NCBI GenBank assembly: GCA_021816625.1
Contig: JAKAXM010000001.1
Coordinates: 1 to 64,000 of the forward strand
Direction: 5' to 3'
Length of the DNA stretch: 64,000 bases
Source of the DNA: Pseudomonadota bacterium
GTDB lineage: Bacteria; Pseudomonadota; Gammaproteobacteria; Acidiferrobacterales; Acidiferrobacteraceae
Part shown: positions 35,401 through 45,732 of the stretch, piece by piece
Numbering within the stretch: the first letter of the stretch is position 1
Layout of the letters: the number at the start of each line of letters is the position of its first letter
Notes under the pieces: model-generated
Told to the model about the DNA's origin: nothing
The model's input: only the letters and a program-made list of their open reading frames with translations
Databases searched by the model: none
Program-made: the position numbers and the translations under genes

Positions 35401-36342
35401 ATGAGTCGTTCCGAGGTCCTCGTCGAGACCGATGCCGTGAGCCGTTACTACGGGAAATCCGTGGCGGTGGCCGATATGAGCTTTGCCATACGACGCGGCG
35501 AGGTTTTGGGTTTTCTCGGACCCAATGGCGCCGGTAAGACCACCACTATGCAGATGCTGACCGGCAATCTCGCCCCCTCCAAGGGCCGCGTGCTCATCGC
35601 CGGCCACGACATGCAGACCGCGCCCGAACAGGCCAAGCGTCATCTCGGTTATCTGCCGGAACATCCGCCCCTCTACCGGGACATGACAGTCGACGAATAT
35701 CTCGACTACTGCGCCACCCTGCACAGCATACCGCGCAAGGGGCGCAAGGCCGCGCGCGAACGCGCCAAGGCCCGTTGCGGGTTGACGGAGGTCGGCGGCC
35801 GTCTTACGGCCAATCTGTCGAAAGGTTTTCAGCAGCGCGTGGGGCTTGCGCAGGCCATCATTCATGAACCCGACGTCGTGGTGCTCGATGAGCCCACTGT
35901 GGGCCTGGACCCGATCCAGATCCGCGAGGTCCGCGGTTTGATCCGCGAACTGGGCGAAGACCGGGCGGTGATCCTGTCGACGCACATCCTCTCCGAGGTG
36001 CAGGCGAGTTGCGACCGCGTCCAGATCATCCACCGCGGCCAGCTCGTGCTCAATGAAGGGATCAAGGAGTTGGCCGCGCGCATGGAATCCCAGGTCCTGA
36101 TCGCCGCCTTTCGCAAAACGCCCGACCAAGGCCTGATTCAGGGCTTGGCGGAGGTACGATCGGTGGATGTTCTGGAGGACAGACGGCTGCGCATCACCCA
36201 TGAGCCGGGCCGCGATCCGACGGATGCGCTTGTGCGTCTTTCCGTTGCCCAAGACTGGGGCCTCTATGAGATCAATCCGGAACAGTCGTCGCTGGAATCG
36301 GTCTTCGTCGAACTGACCGGCGCGGCGGCCGAAACATCATGA
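35401..36342 (+). CDS. ABC transporter ATPase, GldA-like
   Basis: 313 residues. Walker A GPNGAGKTTT near 45, Q-loop, signature LSKGFQQRVG near 140, Walker B VVVLDEPTVG and H-loop STHILSE. C-terminal extension of about 90 residues as in the gliding-motility GldA/NosF-like exporters. It energises the membrane protein encoded next, overlapping by four bases. The start ATG at 35401 has a weak ribosome binding site. Confidence 0.9.
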   Translation: MSRSEVLVETDAVSRYYGKSVAVADMSFAIRRGEVLGFLGPNGAGKTTTMQMLTGNLAPSKGRVLIAGHDMQTAPEQAKRHLGYLPEHPPLYRDMTVDEYLDYCATLHSIPRKGRKAARERAKARCGLTEVGGRLTANLSKGFQQRVGLAQAIIHEPDVVVLDEPTVGLDPIQIREVRGLIRELGEDRAVILSTHILSEVQASCDRVQIIHRGQLVLNEGIKELAARMESQVLIAAFRKTPDQGLIQGLAEVRSVDVLEDRRLRITHEPGRDPTDALVRLSVAQDWGLYEINPEQSSLESVFVELTGAAAETS

Positions 36343-37094
36343 TACGGGCCATCGCCGGGCGCGAGTGGCGCGCGCTGTTTTTGTCGCCACTCGCCTTCAT
36401 CATCCTCGGGGTCACCCAAGTCATCCTCGCACGGCTCTTTCTGGGCCATGTGAATCTCTTTTTGATGCTGCAAGGGCGGCTCGCGTCGCTCCCCAATGCC
36501 CCAGGCCTTACGACCCTCGTGGCTACCCCCCTGCTTGGCAACACCGGGGTGCTGCTCTTGCTCATAACCCCCCTTGCCACCATGCGCCTAATCGCAGACG
36601 AGCGGGCCCAGCGTACCTTGCCGCTACTCTACTCGGCGCCGTTGTCGAGCACCCAGATCGTGCTCGGTAAATATCTCGGGATACTCGGATTCTACGGTGT
36701 CATAATCCTGATGAGTCTCGCCATGCCGCTTTCGCTGTTGCTGGGTGGCGAGCTTGACTGGGGCACCCTCAGCTGCGGCCTGCTCGGCCTCGTCCTGCTC
36801 GCGGCGACCCTGGCCGCCATCGGACTTTTCATGTCGACGCTCACGCGTCACCCGGCGGTAGCCGCGATGGCAACCTTTGGCGCCGTGTTCTTCCTGTGGA
36901 TCGTCGATTACGCCGGCCACGCGCGCGGCGCGGGCGGGGCCGTGGTCGCCTATCTCTCGATCGTCAATCATTACGAACCGTTCCTGCGCGGCTTGTTCGA
37001 TACCTCCAATGTCGCCTATTACCTGGGTCTAACCGTCACCTGCCTCCTCTTCAGCGTGCGTAGGCTCGAACTCGACCGGGTGAGCGTGCGATGA
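36339..37094 (+). CDS. ABC-2 type permease, GldF-like
   Basis: 251 residues, six membrane spans. N-terminus ends in a short cytosolic REWRALFLSPLAFI entry helix typical of ABC-2 permeases. Part of the four-gene exporter with the ATPase upstream and the GldG-like and DUF4340 genes downstream, all overlapping by four bases. Substrate unknown: such exporters are common in bacteria that do not glide. Confidence 0.88.
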   Translation: MIRAIAGREWRALFLSPLAFIILGVTQVILARLFLGHVNLFLMLQGRLASLPNAPGLTTLVATPLLGNTGVLLLLITPLATMRLIADERAQRTLPLLYSAPLSSTQIVLGKYLGILGFYGVIILMSLAMPLSLLLGGELDWGTLSCGLLGLVLLAATLAAIGLFMSTLTRHPAVAAMATFGAVFFLWIVDYAGHARGAGGAVVAYLSIVNHYEPFLRGLFDTSNVAYYLGLTVTCLLFSVRRLELDRVSVR

Positions 37095-38416
37095 CGGCCG
37101 CACGACTCTTTCAGGCGGGCGGCCGCGCACTATTCGTGGCGCTCTGGCTCATCGTGATCACTCTCGCGTTGTATGCCGCGGCGCGCTTTCGCTACACGGC
37201 CGACTGGACGGCGACCGGCCGCAACAGCCTGAGCGCGCCGAGCCGCGCGATCGTAAAGGCCCTGCGCGGTCCCGTCGACATCATAGTTTTCGCCCATGGT
37301 GCGCGGCCGCGCCGGGCGCTGGCCGCGCTCATCACCAAATACCGCCGCGTCGACCCCGCCATCCATTTGCGCTTCATCAATCCCGACCGGCATCCGGCGC
37401 TGGTCCGCCGCCTAGGCATCCGCTTCAACGGCGAGATCGAGGTGCGTTATCAGGGGCGCCAGGCCCTCGTCTTGAGTCCTACCGAGACCGGGGTCACGAA
37501 TGAGCTTGCGAGCCTCGAACGCACGGGCGTGCGGCGCCTCACGTTTTTTGTGGGCAACGAGGAACGTAAGATCGATGATGGCTCGGTCCTGGGCCTGTCG
37601 GTCTGGGGCCGACAGCTACGGGCGCGCGGCTTCCATGTGACCACCTTCAACCCCGGCGCCGGCAAACCCTGGCCTCTCCATCCGGGCATCGTGGTCCTGG
37701 CCGATCCGCGCGTACCCTTTCTGCCAGGTGAGCTTACGCATCTGCAGGCCTTTATCAAAGGCGGCGGGGACCTGCTCGTCTTGCTCGAACCCGGAGACCA
37801 TGCCGGACTCGCGCCCCTGCTTGCGCCGCTCGGGCTTCATGTACGGCGCGGTTTCGTGGTGGACCCGGCCTCGAGCCTGCTTACCGGGGCAAGCCCCGCC
37901 TTCATCGCCGTCCACCAGTACCCAAACCGCGGTCCGGCCCGCGGCCTGCGCCTCGTCACGGTGTTCCCGACCGTCAGCGCCTTGCGTATCGGACAAGAGG
38001 GCGCCTATCGCGTGCGTCCCGTCCTGACTACGGGCAATGACGCCTGGACACAGATCGCACCCCTCCAGGGACTCGTTGCACCGCCAGCGGGGGTTAAACC
38101 CACCGTGCTCACGCTCGGGGCCGGGATCGAAGCCAAGACCGGCGGCGCACAGCGCATCGTCGTGCTGGGAGACACGGACTTTCTATCGAACAGTTACATC
38201 GGCGAAGGCGGCAACCTGGCCTTGGCCATGAACCTCGCCAACTGGATGGCCCACGATGAGGCCTTTATCAACCTCCCCAACCGCGCCTCGCCCGATCTAA
38301 CCTTGACGCTCACAAGCGGCGAAGAGGACGTGATTGCCTTGGGCTTTCTCGTCGCCTTACCGCTCGCTTTGTTGGGCGGCGGCGTCGCCACCTGGTGGCG
38401 GAGACGGCGCCTGTGA
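37091..38416 (+). CDS. GldG-like ABC auxiliary protein
   Basis: 441 residues with one N-terminal span (about 10-35) and one at the extreme C-terminus (about 415-435). The large external part has the GldG/ABC-auxiliary fold (VDIIVFAHG, GGDLLVLLEPGDH, VVLGDTDFLSN), a periplasmic domain that presumably joins the permease. ATG overlaps the permease stop. Confidence 0.86.
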   Translation: MTAARLFQAGGRALFVALWLIVITLALYAAARFRYTADWTATGRNSLSAPSRAIVKALRGPVDIIVFAHGARPRRALAALITKYRRVDPAIHLRFINPDRHPALVRRLGIRFNGEIEVRYQGRQALVLSPTETGVTNELASLERTGVRRLTFFVGNEERKIDDGSVLGLSVWGRQLRARGFHVTTFNPGAGKPWPLHPGIVVLADPRVPFLPGELTHLQAFIKGGGDLLVLLEPGDHAGLAPLLAPLGLHVRRGFVVDPASSLLTGASPAFIAVHQYPNRGPARGLRLVTVFPTVSALRIGQEGAYRVRPVLTTGNDAWTQIAPLQGLVAPPAGVKPTVLTLGAGIEAKTGGAQRIVVLGDTDFLSNSYIGEGGNLALAMNLANWMAHDEAFINLPNRASPDLTLTLTSGEEDVIALGFLVALPLALLGGGVATWWRRRRL

Positions 38417-39294
38417 ACGCCAAGGGCCGGGCGCTCACGAATGCCGCGTTGCTGCTGGCGGCAATCGCCCTGGGCGCGCTGGTCTGGAATCGGCCACAGC
38501 ACCGGCCGCCACGTGCGCGGCCACCGCTCGCCGCCCTCGCCCCGCATCGCATCACGGACATCACGATCACACGTCCCGGCCACCCCATGATCCGCTTGCA
38601 GCGCGCCGGCACAGGCTGGCTCCTCGAGCGGCCCTTCAAGGCGCGCGCCGACCGATTCCGCGTGGAGGCCTTGACCGATATCGGCACGGCCCGGCCAAGC
38701 GACCGGTTTCCGGCGCCCCAGACCTCGCTCGCCGGCTTTGGGCTGGCGCCACCGATGGCGGTGGTGAGCTTCGGGCATCAGCCGATCGCCATAGGACGGC
38801 GGCGGCCGTTCGGCGACCTCCGCTACGTCCGCGTGGGCAATACCATAGCGCTCGTACCCGCGGAGATCATCCATCCGCGGCGCCTGACCAGCGATAGCTT
38901 CGTCAGCACGCGGCTGCTCGGCTCCCGCGTGCATCCCGTGGCCTTCACCTTGCCGCGCTTCCGGGTGGTCCGTCACCATGGTGTATGGGGGCTCGACCCG
39001 AATCCGCCGGGGCTCTCCCATGACCGCATCAACGCCTTCGTCGACAAGTGGCGCTACGCCCGGGCGCTGGCCGTGACCCGCTACCACGGGGCGCGGCCCA
39101 TCGGGCAGGTCGTGATCCGCTACGAGCAAGGAAGCCTCAAAAAGGCCGCGGCAACGCGTACCCTGGTCATCGACATCATCGCCACCCACCCCGAGTTACT
39201 CTTGGTGCGGCGCGACCAGGGGCTCGAATACCACTTCCCCGAACAGGTCGGGGACCAGCTGCTGCACATGGGGCGGCATGCCGGAGCTTCCTGA
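38413..39294 (+). CDS. DUF4340 domain protein
   Basis: 293 residues: an N-terminal span (NAALLLAAIALGALVW) and a beta-rich external region with FGLAPPMAVVSF and the RRPFGDLRYVRV pattern of DUF4340. This domain usually follows GldG-like proteins in the same exporter. The start is taken as the GTG at 38413, giving the same four-base overlap as the rest of the operon. Its 3' end overlaps mutM by 17 bases. Confidence 0.82.
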   Translation: MNAKGRALTNAALLLAAIALGALVWNRPQHRPPRARPPLAALAPHRITDITITRPGHPMIRLQRAGTGWLLERPFKARADRFRVEALTDIGTARPSDRFPAPQTSLAGFGLAPPMAVVSFGHQPIAIGRRRPFGDLRYVRVGNTIALVPAEIIHPRRLTSDSFVSTRLLGSRVHPVAFTLPRFRVVRHHGVWGLDPNPPGLSHDRINAFVDKWRYARALAVTRYHGARPIGQVVIRYEQGSLKKAAATRTLVIDIIATHPELLLVRRDQGLEYHFPEQVGDQLLHMGRHAGAS

Positions 39295-40099
39295 GGTCGA
39301 GACCACGCGCCGCGGTCTGCACCCCTGGCTCGTAGGCGCCCCCATCGCCGAGCTTGTCGTGCGCGAGCCGCGTCTGCGCTGGCCGATCGACCCGGATCTT
39401 GGCGACACCCTGCGCGGACGCACGGTTCGCGACGTGCTGCGGCGCGGAAAATACCTGCTCCTTACCCTCGATACGGGCGGCGCGCTCATCATTCACCTCG
39501 GCATGTCGGGCAGCCTGACCTTGGCTCCACCGGGCACCCCACCTGGGCCTTTAGAGCCCTTCGATCTCGTATTCGGCCACGATCGGGGGCTGTGCGTGCG
39601 CATGCGCGACCCGCGCCGCTTCGGGGCCCTGCTCTACAGTGATCGCCCGCTCGCCCACCCCTTGCTCGCGAGCCTCGGCCCGGAGCCCCTGGAGACCGGA
39701 TTTAGCGGCAGCTACCTCTGGCGGCGGGCCCGCGGCCGCACCATCGCCATCCGCGATTTCCTGTTAAATGGGCAGATCGTGGCCGGTATTGGCAACATCT
39801 ACGCCAACGAGGCGCTCTTTGGCGCTGGCATTCACCCCCACCGCGCCGCCGGACGCATCAGCGCGCCGCGCTACGATGCGCTCGCGCACGCCATCGTAAC
39901 CGTGCTCGAAGGCGCCATCGCCGCGGGCGGCACAACCTTGAAGGACTTTGCCCATAGCACCGGCCGGCCGGGGTACTTTCAGCAGCAGCTCAAGGCCTAT
40001 GGCCGCTCCGGCGCCCCCTGCCCCCGCTGCCCCGGGATGATCGTCCGGCTCACCGGCGGGGCGCGCAGCGCGTATTATTGTCCCGGATGCCAGCGTTAG
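39278..40099 (+). CDS. mutM: Formamidopyrimidine-DNA glycosylase
   Basis: Base-excision repair enzyme removing 8-oxoguanine and FapyG, with AP-lyase activity. 273 residues; N-terminal catalytic PELPEVETTRRGL (Pro as nucleophile after Met removal), HLGMSG, and a C-terminal zinc finger CPRC...CPGC. It overlaps the DUF4340 gene by 17 bases, so it is translated from the exporter mRNA. coaD, often its neighbour, is 4 kb downstream. Confidence 0.96.
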   Translation: MPELPEVETTRRGLHPWLVGAPIAELVVREPRLRWPIDPDLGDTLRGRTVRDVLRRGKYLLLTLDTGGALIIHLGMSGSLTLAPPGTPPGPLEPFDLVFGHDRGLCVRMRDPRRFGALLYSDRPLAHPLLASLGPEPLETGFSGSYLWRRARGRTIAIRDFLLNGQIVAGIGNIYANEALFGAGIHPHRAAGRISAPRYDALAHAIVTVLEGAIAAGGTTLKDFAHSTGRPGYFQQQLKAYGRSGAPCPRCPGMIVRLTGGARSAYYCPGCQR

Positions 40100-40166
40100 C
40101 GCGAGACTTGGCCTATAATTGTTTCCCTTAAGAAGGGCGGGAGACCGGGGACGGTCGGGGGTGATC

Positions 40167-42095
40167 ATGGGTCAGACGGCGATAGAAGAGCGATTTGAGG
40201 CGTACGGGCAGTGGCGGCGCAGTCTCGCCTCGGCCCTGCAAGAACTCCGCGGATGGCTTTCCGACCGCGCCCTGAATCAACCGCAATCGGACGGCCGACT
40301 CGACCGCATGCTCGGCACTTTGCAGGACGACCGCCTCTATCTGGCGTTCGTGGCCGAGTTCTCACGGGGCAAATCCGAGCTCATAAACGCCATATTCTTC
40401 GGGGCCCAGGGCCTGCGCGTCCTGCCCTCGAGCGCGGGGCGAACCACAATGTGTCCAACCGAACTATTCTACGAGACGGGCAAGCCGCCGAGCCTACGGC
40501 TTTTACCCATCGAATCACGGCGCAACGGGGCCACCGTCGCGGAATTCAAGGGTTTCCCCGATGAGTGGCAGACCATCCCGCTCGATATCACAGACCCCGT
40601 CGGCATGGCCGCGGCCTTCCGGCATATCGCCGAGGTCAAGACCGTAGCGGCCGAAGAGGCCCGCGCCCTCGGTCTGACGGTAAGCCATGACATCACCAAG
40701 GCCGGGGCTACGGTCAGCGCCGAAGGCCAGGTCGAGATCCCGAAGTGGCGCTACGCGCTTATCAATTTTCCCCACCCCCTGCTGGCCGAGGGCCTGGTCA
40801 TCCTCGATACCCCTGGCCTAAACGCCCTGGGTGCAGAGCCCGAGCTTACGCTGAACACGCTGCCGAACGCGCACGCCGTCTTGTTCGTCCTGGCCGCCGA
40901 TACCGGCGTGACCCAATCCGAGATCACGGTATGGCGGGAGCACATCGCAAGCAGCCATAAGGGGCGCCTCGTGGTTCTAAACAAGATCGATGGGCTTTGG
41001 GACGACCTGCGGCAGAGCGCCGAGGTCGATTCCGAGATCGCCCGTCAGGTCGCAGAGACTGCCCGCTACCTAGGGGTGGAGAGCGCGCGCATCTACCCCG
41101 TGTCCGCCCAAAAGGCCCTGGGCGCCAAGGTCCGGTCAGACCAGGCCCTCGAGGAGCGCAGCGGGATAAAAGCGCTCGAACACGCGCTGGCCGATGAGCT
41201 CCTGCCGGGCAAAGGCGGACTCGTGGCGCAAACGGTAGCACGCGAATTCGATGAGGTCGAAGCGAGCGTCGAGCGGGTCATAAACCAGAGGCTGCAAGGA
41301 CTGCGGGAACACTGGGGGGAGTTGAGTGGATTGAACGGCAAGAACATGGACGTGATCGAGCACATGATGACCAAGGTGCGCGCCGACAAGGCCGAATTCG
41401 ATCGCAGCCTGCAACGCTTTCACGCAACCCGCACGATCTTTGCGCAGCAAAGCGCGGCGCTCTACGCCAAGATCGGCCTCCGGCAACTGGATACGGTCAT
41501 TGCCGAAACCAAAAAGAGCATGGAAAAGAGTCTGACCACGGGCGGCCTCAAGGCGGCCATGCAGGCGTTTTTCTCCTACGCGCGGGGGCGCATGGAGGAA
41601 ATTACCGACGATTCCCAGCAGATCAAGACACTCATGGACGGCGTGTACCGGAAGTTTCAGGAAGAGCACGGGCTTGCCAATATCAAGCCGACGGCGTTTT
41701 CAGTCATGCGTTACCTACGGGAAATCAAACGCCTCCAGGAAAAACACGAGCAGTTCATGGGCGGCCTGTCGCTGATCATGACCGAGCAAAAATCCGTTGT
41801 GCGCGGTTTCTTCGAATCGGCCGTGAACAAGATCAGGGCCATCTATGTAAGTGCGAATCGCGACGCCGACGATTGGTTGCGCGACATGATGGCCCCCATG
41901 GAATCCCAGGTCCGCGAACACCAGGCCCAGCTGCGGCGCCGCCTGGAGAGCATAAAGCGCATCCATCAGGCAAGCGACACGCTGGAGACGCGCATGGCGG
42001 AATTGAAACAGGTCCTGGAGGAGATCGGCGATCAGCATCGGGCCGCACACGCCGCGTTTCGGCGCATACGCGCCCACCTCGACGCGGCCCCTTAA
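40167..42095 (+). CDS. Dynamin-like GTPase
   Basis: 642 residues. P-loop in the dynamin form VAEFSRGKSELINAI (about residues 65-80), G3 ILDTPGLN near 215, G4 LNKIDGL near 270; C-terminal half is helical and coiled-coil, predicted to form a stalk. Membrane-remodelling GTPases of this type are often paired; here there is only one. The ATG at 40167 has GGGGGTG upstream. A TATAAT box lies at 40114-40119. It is followed 4 bases later by a ClC gene, suggesting co-transcription. Confidence 0.87.
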   Translation: MGQTAIEERFEAYGQWRRSLASALQELRGWLSDRALNQPQSDGRLDRMLGTLQDDRLYLAFVAEFSRGKSELINAIFFGAQGLRVLPSSAGRTTMCPTELFYETGKPPSLRLLPIESRRNGATVAEFKGFPDEWQTIPLDITDPVGMAAAFRHIAEVKTVAAEEARALGLTVSHDITKAGATVSAEGQVEIPKWRYALINFPHPLLAEGLVILDTPGLNALGAEPELTLNTLPNAHAVLFVLAADTGVTQSEITVWREHIASSHKGRLVVLNKIDGLWDDLRQSAEVDSEIARQVAETARYLGVESARIYPVSAQKALGAKVRSDQALEERSGIKALEHALADELLPGKGGLVAQTVAREFDEVEASVERVINQRLQGLREHWGELSGLNGKNMDVIEHMMTKVRADKAEFDRSLQRFHATRTIFAQQSAALYAKIGLRQLDTVIAETKKSMEKSLTTGGLKAAMQAFFSYARGRMEEITDDSQQIKTLMDGVYRKFQEEHGLANIKPTAFSVMRYLREIKRLQEKHEQFMGGLSLIMTEQKSVVRGFFESAVNKIRAIYVSANRDADDWLRDMMAPMESQVREHQAQLRRRLESIKRIHQASDTLETRMAELKQVLEEIGDQHRAAHAAFRRIRAHLDAAP

Positions 42096-42099
42096 AGGC

Positions 42100-43428
42100 G
42101 TGCGGCACTCGTGGCGGCCGGTGCGCCGCTTCCGCGGTCTGTTGCGGCGGCGCCACTGGGCGTTGCGTCTGGTGTTCTGGGGCGGCGCGGTCCTAGTCGG
42201 CCTATCGGCGGTCGCACTCACGGAGCTTGGCAACCTCGCGAACCAGAGCTTTCTCGCCCTCTACGAGCATTGGCCGTGGGCCCCGTTCATCGTAAGTCCC
42301 GCTGGGCTTGTGGCCTCCTTGTGGCTTACCCAGCGGTTTTTCCCGGGTGCCCAGGGCAGCGGCATCCCGCAAGTCATCGCCGCACTGTCCACGCGGGGCG
42401 GCGAATCACCGACCCGGCTTTTATCGGTGCGCATCGCCGTAGGCAAGATCATGCTGACGACGCTTGGTCTATTCGCCGGGGCCTCGATCGGCCGGGAAGG
42501 GCCCACCGTCCATGTTGGGGCCTCCGTGACATCGGCCGCCGGGCAACTCGCCGGGATCAAGCGCGCGCGGCTGGAGCGGGCCCTGATACTGGCGGGCGGC
42601 GCGGCAGGGATCGCGGCCGCCTTCAATACCCCGATCGCCGGCATCATGTTCGCGATCGAAGAACTCGCGCGCGGCTTCGAGGAGCACGCGAGCGCCACCA
42701 TTATCATAACCATCCTGATCGCCGGGCTCACGGCGGTCGCCGTCGAGGGCAACTACACCTATTTCGGAGTGACCGTGGCGACACTGGCGCCCCGGCAATG
42801 GTTCATCGTCCCGGCGTGCGGCATCGTCGGCGGGCTGGCCGGGGGGCTCTTTAGCCGGCTGATCCTGGACCTGGGGGCCCGGCTGCGCACGGTCGTGGCA
42901 ACGCACCCCTACCGGCTCGCGCTGAGCGTGGGTTTTTTGATCGCCACGCTTGGCGCCCTCTCGGGGGGCAGCTCGTTTGGGACGGGCTACCCCCAGGCCC
43001 GTGCCCTGGTCCTCGGTAACGCCCACCTGCCCTGGTTTTTCCCGGTCACGAAATGGCTGGCGAGCCTTGCCTCTTACCTGAGCGGGATCCCCGGCGGACT
43101 CTTTGCGCCGGCGCTCGCGACCGGCGCGGGCCTAGGGGCCGACATCGGCCGCTTCTTCCCGAACGCGCCCTTGCAGGCCGCGGTCATATTGGGAATGGTG
43201 AGCTATTTGAGCGGCACGGTGCAGACGCCCATTACCGCCTTCGTAATCGTCATGGAGATGACCGCCAACAACACCATGCTGTTCCCGCTCATGGCGGCGG
43301 CCTTCGTGGCGACCCTCACCTCGCGACTCCTGTGCGAGGAACCGATATACCAGGGTCTGGCGCGGCGGCTCGTGGAGCGCGCGCAGACCCGGGCCGTGGC
43401 CGCCGAGGAGTACGATGGGCCCGCCTAA
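42100..43428 (+). CDS. ClC family chloride channel or Cl-/H+ antiporter
   Basis: 442 residues, about 18 helices. Chloride-site motifs are all visible: GSGIPQ, GREGPTVHVGA with the gating Glu, and GIPGGLFAPALATG. A Glu pair in FAIEELARGF corresponds to the internal proton-pathway Glu of the E. coli antiporter, so exchange, not a simple channel, is likely. ClC antiporters help resist acid in enterobacteria. GTG start at 42100. It overlaps rsmD by 14 bases. Confidence 0.9.
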   Translation: MRHSWRPVRRFRGLLRRRHWALRLVFWGGAVLVGLSAVALTELGNLANQSFLALYEHWPWAPFIVSPAGLVASLWLTQRFFPGAQGSGIPQVIAALSTRGGESPTRLLSVRIAVGKIMLTTLGLFAGASIGREGPTVHVGASVTSAAGQLAGIKRARLERALILAGGAAGIAAAFNTPIAGIMFAIEELARGFEEHASATIIITILIAGLTAVAVEGNYTYFGVTVATLAPRQWFIVPACGIVGGLAGGLFSRLILDLGARLRTVVATHPYRLALSVGFLIATLGALSGGSSFGTGYPQARALVLGNAHLPWFFPVTKWLASLASYLSGIPGGLFAPALATGAGLGADIGRFFPNAPLQAAVILGMVSYLSGTVQTPITAFVIVMEMTANNTMLFPLMAAAFVATLTSRLLCEEPIYQGLARRLVERAQTRAVAAEEYDGPA

Positions 43429-43981
43429 ACGATCGCGTGTACGCGTGATCGCCGGCCAGTGGCGCGGGCGGCGCCTCGACTTTCCGGCGGCACCGGGCTT
43501 GCGGCCGAGCCCCGACCGGGTCCGAGAGACCCTCTTCAACTGGCTCGCCGGCACCATCGCCGGGGCCCGTTGCCTCGATCTCTTCGCAGGCTCGGGCGTG
43601 CTCGGCTTCGAGGCCTTGTCGCGCGGCGCAGCGCAGGTCACCCTGGTCGACAACAACGTAACCGTGGTCTCGGCGCTGCGCGCGACGCAAAAGACCCTGG
43701 GGGCGGACGGCGCCACCCTGATCGCGGCCGATGCACTGGCCTTCATAAAGGGTCTAGCCCCCCGGTCCTTCGATATCATCTTCCTGGATCCGCCCTTTGG
43801 GACGACACTCTTAGCCGATGCATTGACGGCCATCCTCGCCGGTGACATCGTGACGCCCGGCGGCCTTCTCTACATCGAGACCGCCCACTCTTTACCCCGT
43901 GCGCTGCCACCCGGCCTGCGTTGGCATCGCACAAGTCAGGCAGGCGCCGTCGCCTTCGGCCTGGCCGCGCGCCTTTTGTGA
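43415..43981 (+). CDS. rsmD: 16S rRNA (guanine966-N2)-methyltransferase RsmD
   Basis: 188 residues, SAM-dependent. RVIAGQWRGRRL opening, SAM motif LDLFAGSGVLGFEALSRGA and catalytic LDPPFG. Modifies G966 of 16S rRNA. Upstream of coaD and ftsY as in many gammaproteobacteria. Confidence 0.95.
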   Translation: MGPPKRSRVRVIAGQWRGRRLDFPAAPGLRPSPDRVRETLFNWLAGTIAGARCLDLFAGSGVLGFEALSRGAAQVTLVDNNVTVVSALRATQKTLGADGATLIAADALAFIKGLAPRSFDIIFLDPPFGTTLLADALTAILAGDIVTPGGLLYIETAHSLPRALPPGLRWHRTSQAGAVAFGLAARLL

Positions 43982-43990
43982 GGACAGCCC

Positions 43991-44751
<761 letters not shown>

Positions 44752-44757
44752 AGACCC

Positions 44758-45732
44758 ATGGCGCTGTTTCGTAAGGCGTCAGACGACAAGGCCGCCAAAC
44801 CGGGGCTCTTGGGCCGGCTCAGCGAGCGCCTAGGGGCCACGCGCCGAGCCTTAAGCGACAACGTAGGTCAGCTGTTGCGCCGCAAACGGGCGCTGGATGC
44901 AGGGCTGCTAGACGAACTCGAGATCGCGCTCATAACGGCGGACTTAGGAGTGGCTACGGCCAGCGCCGTCATGAGCGATATCGCGCGCCGAGTGTCACGC
45001 CAGGAGCTTGGCGACGCCGATGCCGTCTACGGGGCCTTGCGAGAGGTCCTCTACGAGATAGCACGTCCCTGCGAACGGCCGTGGCCGGGCGGCGAACGGC
45101 CGCTCGTGGTACTCATGGTCGGCATAAACGGTGCCGGCAAGACCACCACTATCGGTAAGCTCGCAAGCCGACTCAAGGGCATGGGGCAATCCGTACTACT
45201 CGCCGCCGGCGACACCTTCCGGGCAGCCGCCATCGAACAACTCGGCGAATGGGCCCGGCGCGCCGACGTCCCCATGATCAGTCAGCCACGGGGCGCGGAT
45301 GCCGCAGCGGTCGCCCACGACGCGCTTCAGGCGGCGCGCGCCCGCGGGATCGATACCTTACTTATCGATAGCGCCGGCCGCCTGCACACCCAGACCGGGC
45401 TCATGGACGAACTCGTCAAGATCAAGCGGACGCTTGCGCGCCTGGAACCCCGCGCACCCCATGAGATCATCCTTACCCTGGATGGAGGGATCGGTCAGAA
45501 TGCGCTCATGCAGGTCGAGGAGTTCCACAAGGCCGTCGGGGTCACGGGCCTGTGCGTAACCAAGCTCGACGGCACCGCCAAGGGCGGCGTGATATTTGCT
45601 CTCGCCAAGCGCTTCGCGCTACCCCTCTATTTCGTGGGCGTCGGCGAGTCGGCGGAAGACCTGCGGCCTTTCGAGGCCCGCGCCTTCGTCGATGCGGTAT
45701 TACCCGCGGAGACCGATCGTGATCGAGTTTAG
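44758..45732 (+). CDS. ftsY: Signal recognition particle receptor FtsY
   Basis: GTPase that docks SRP-ribosome complexes at the membrane. 324 residues, short form lacking the long acidic A domain of E. coli. N domain (about 20-100), then GTPase motifs GINGAGKTTTIGKLA, DTFRAAA, DSAGRL and TKLDGTAKGG. Overlaps ftsE by 14 bases. Confidence 0.96.
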   Translation: MALFRKASDDKAAKPGLLGRLSERLGATRRALSDNVGQLLRRKRALDAGLLDELEIALITADLGVATASAVMSDIARRVSRQELGDADAVYGALREVLYEIARPCERPWPGGERPLVVLMVGINGAGKTTTIGKLASRLKGMGQSVLLAAGDTFRAAAIEQLGEWARRADVPMISQPRGADAAAVAHDALQAARARGIDTLLIDSAGRLHTQTGLMDELVKIKRTLARLEPRAPHEIILTLDGGIGQNALMQVEEFHKAVGVTGLCVTKLDGTAKGGVIFALAKRFALPLYFVGVGESAEDLRPFEARAFVDAVLPAETDRDRV

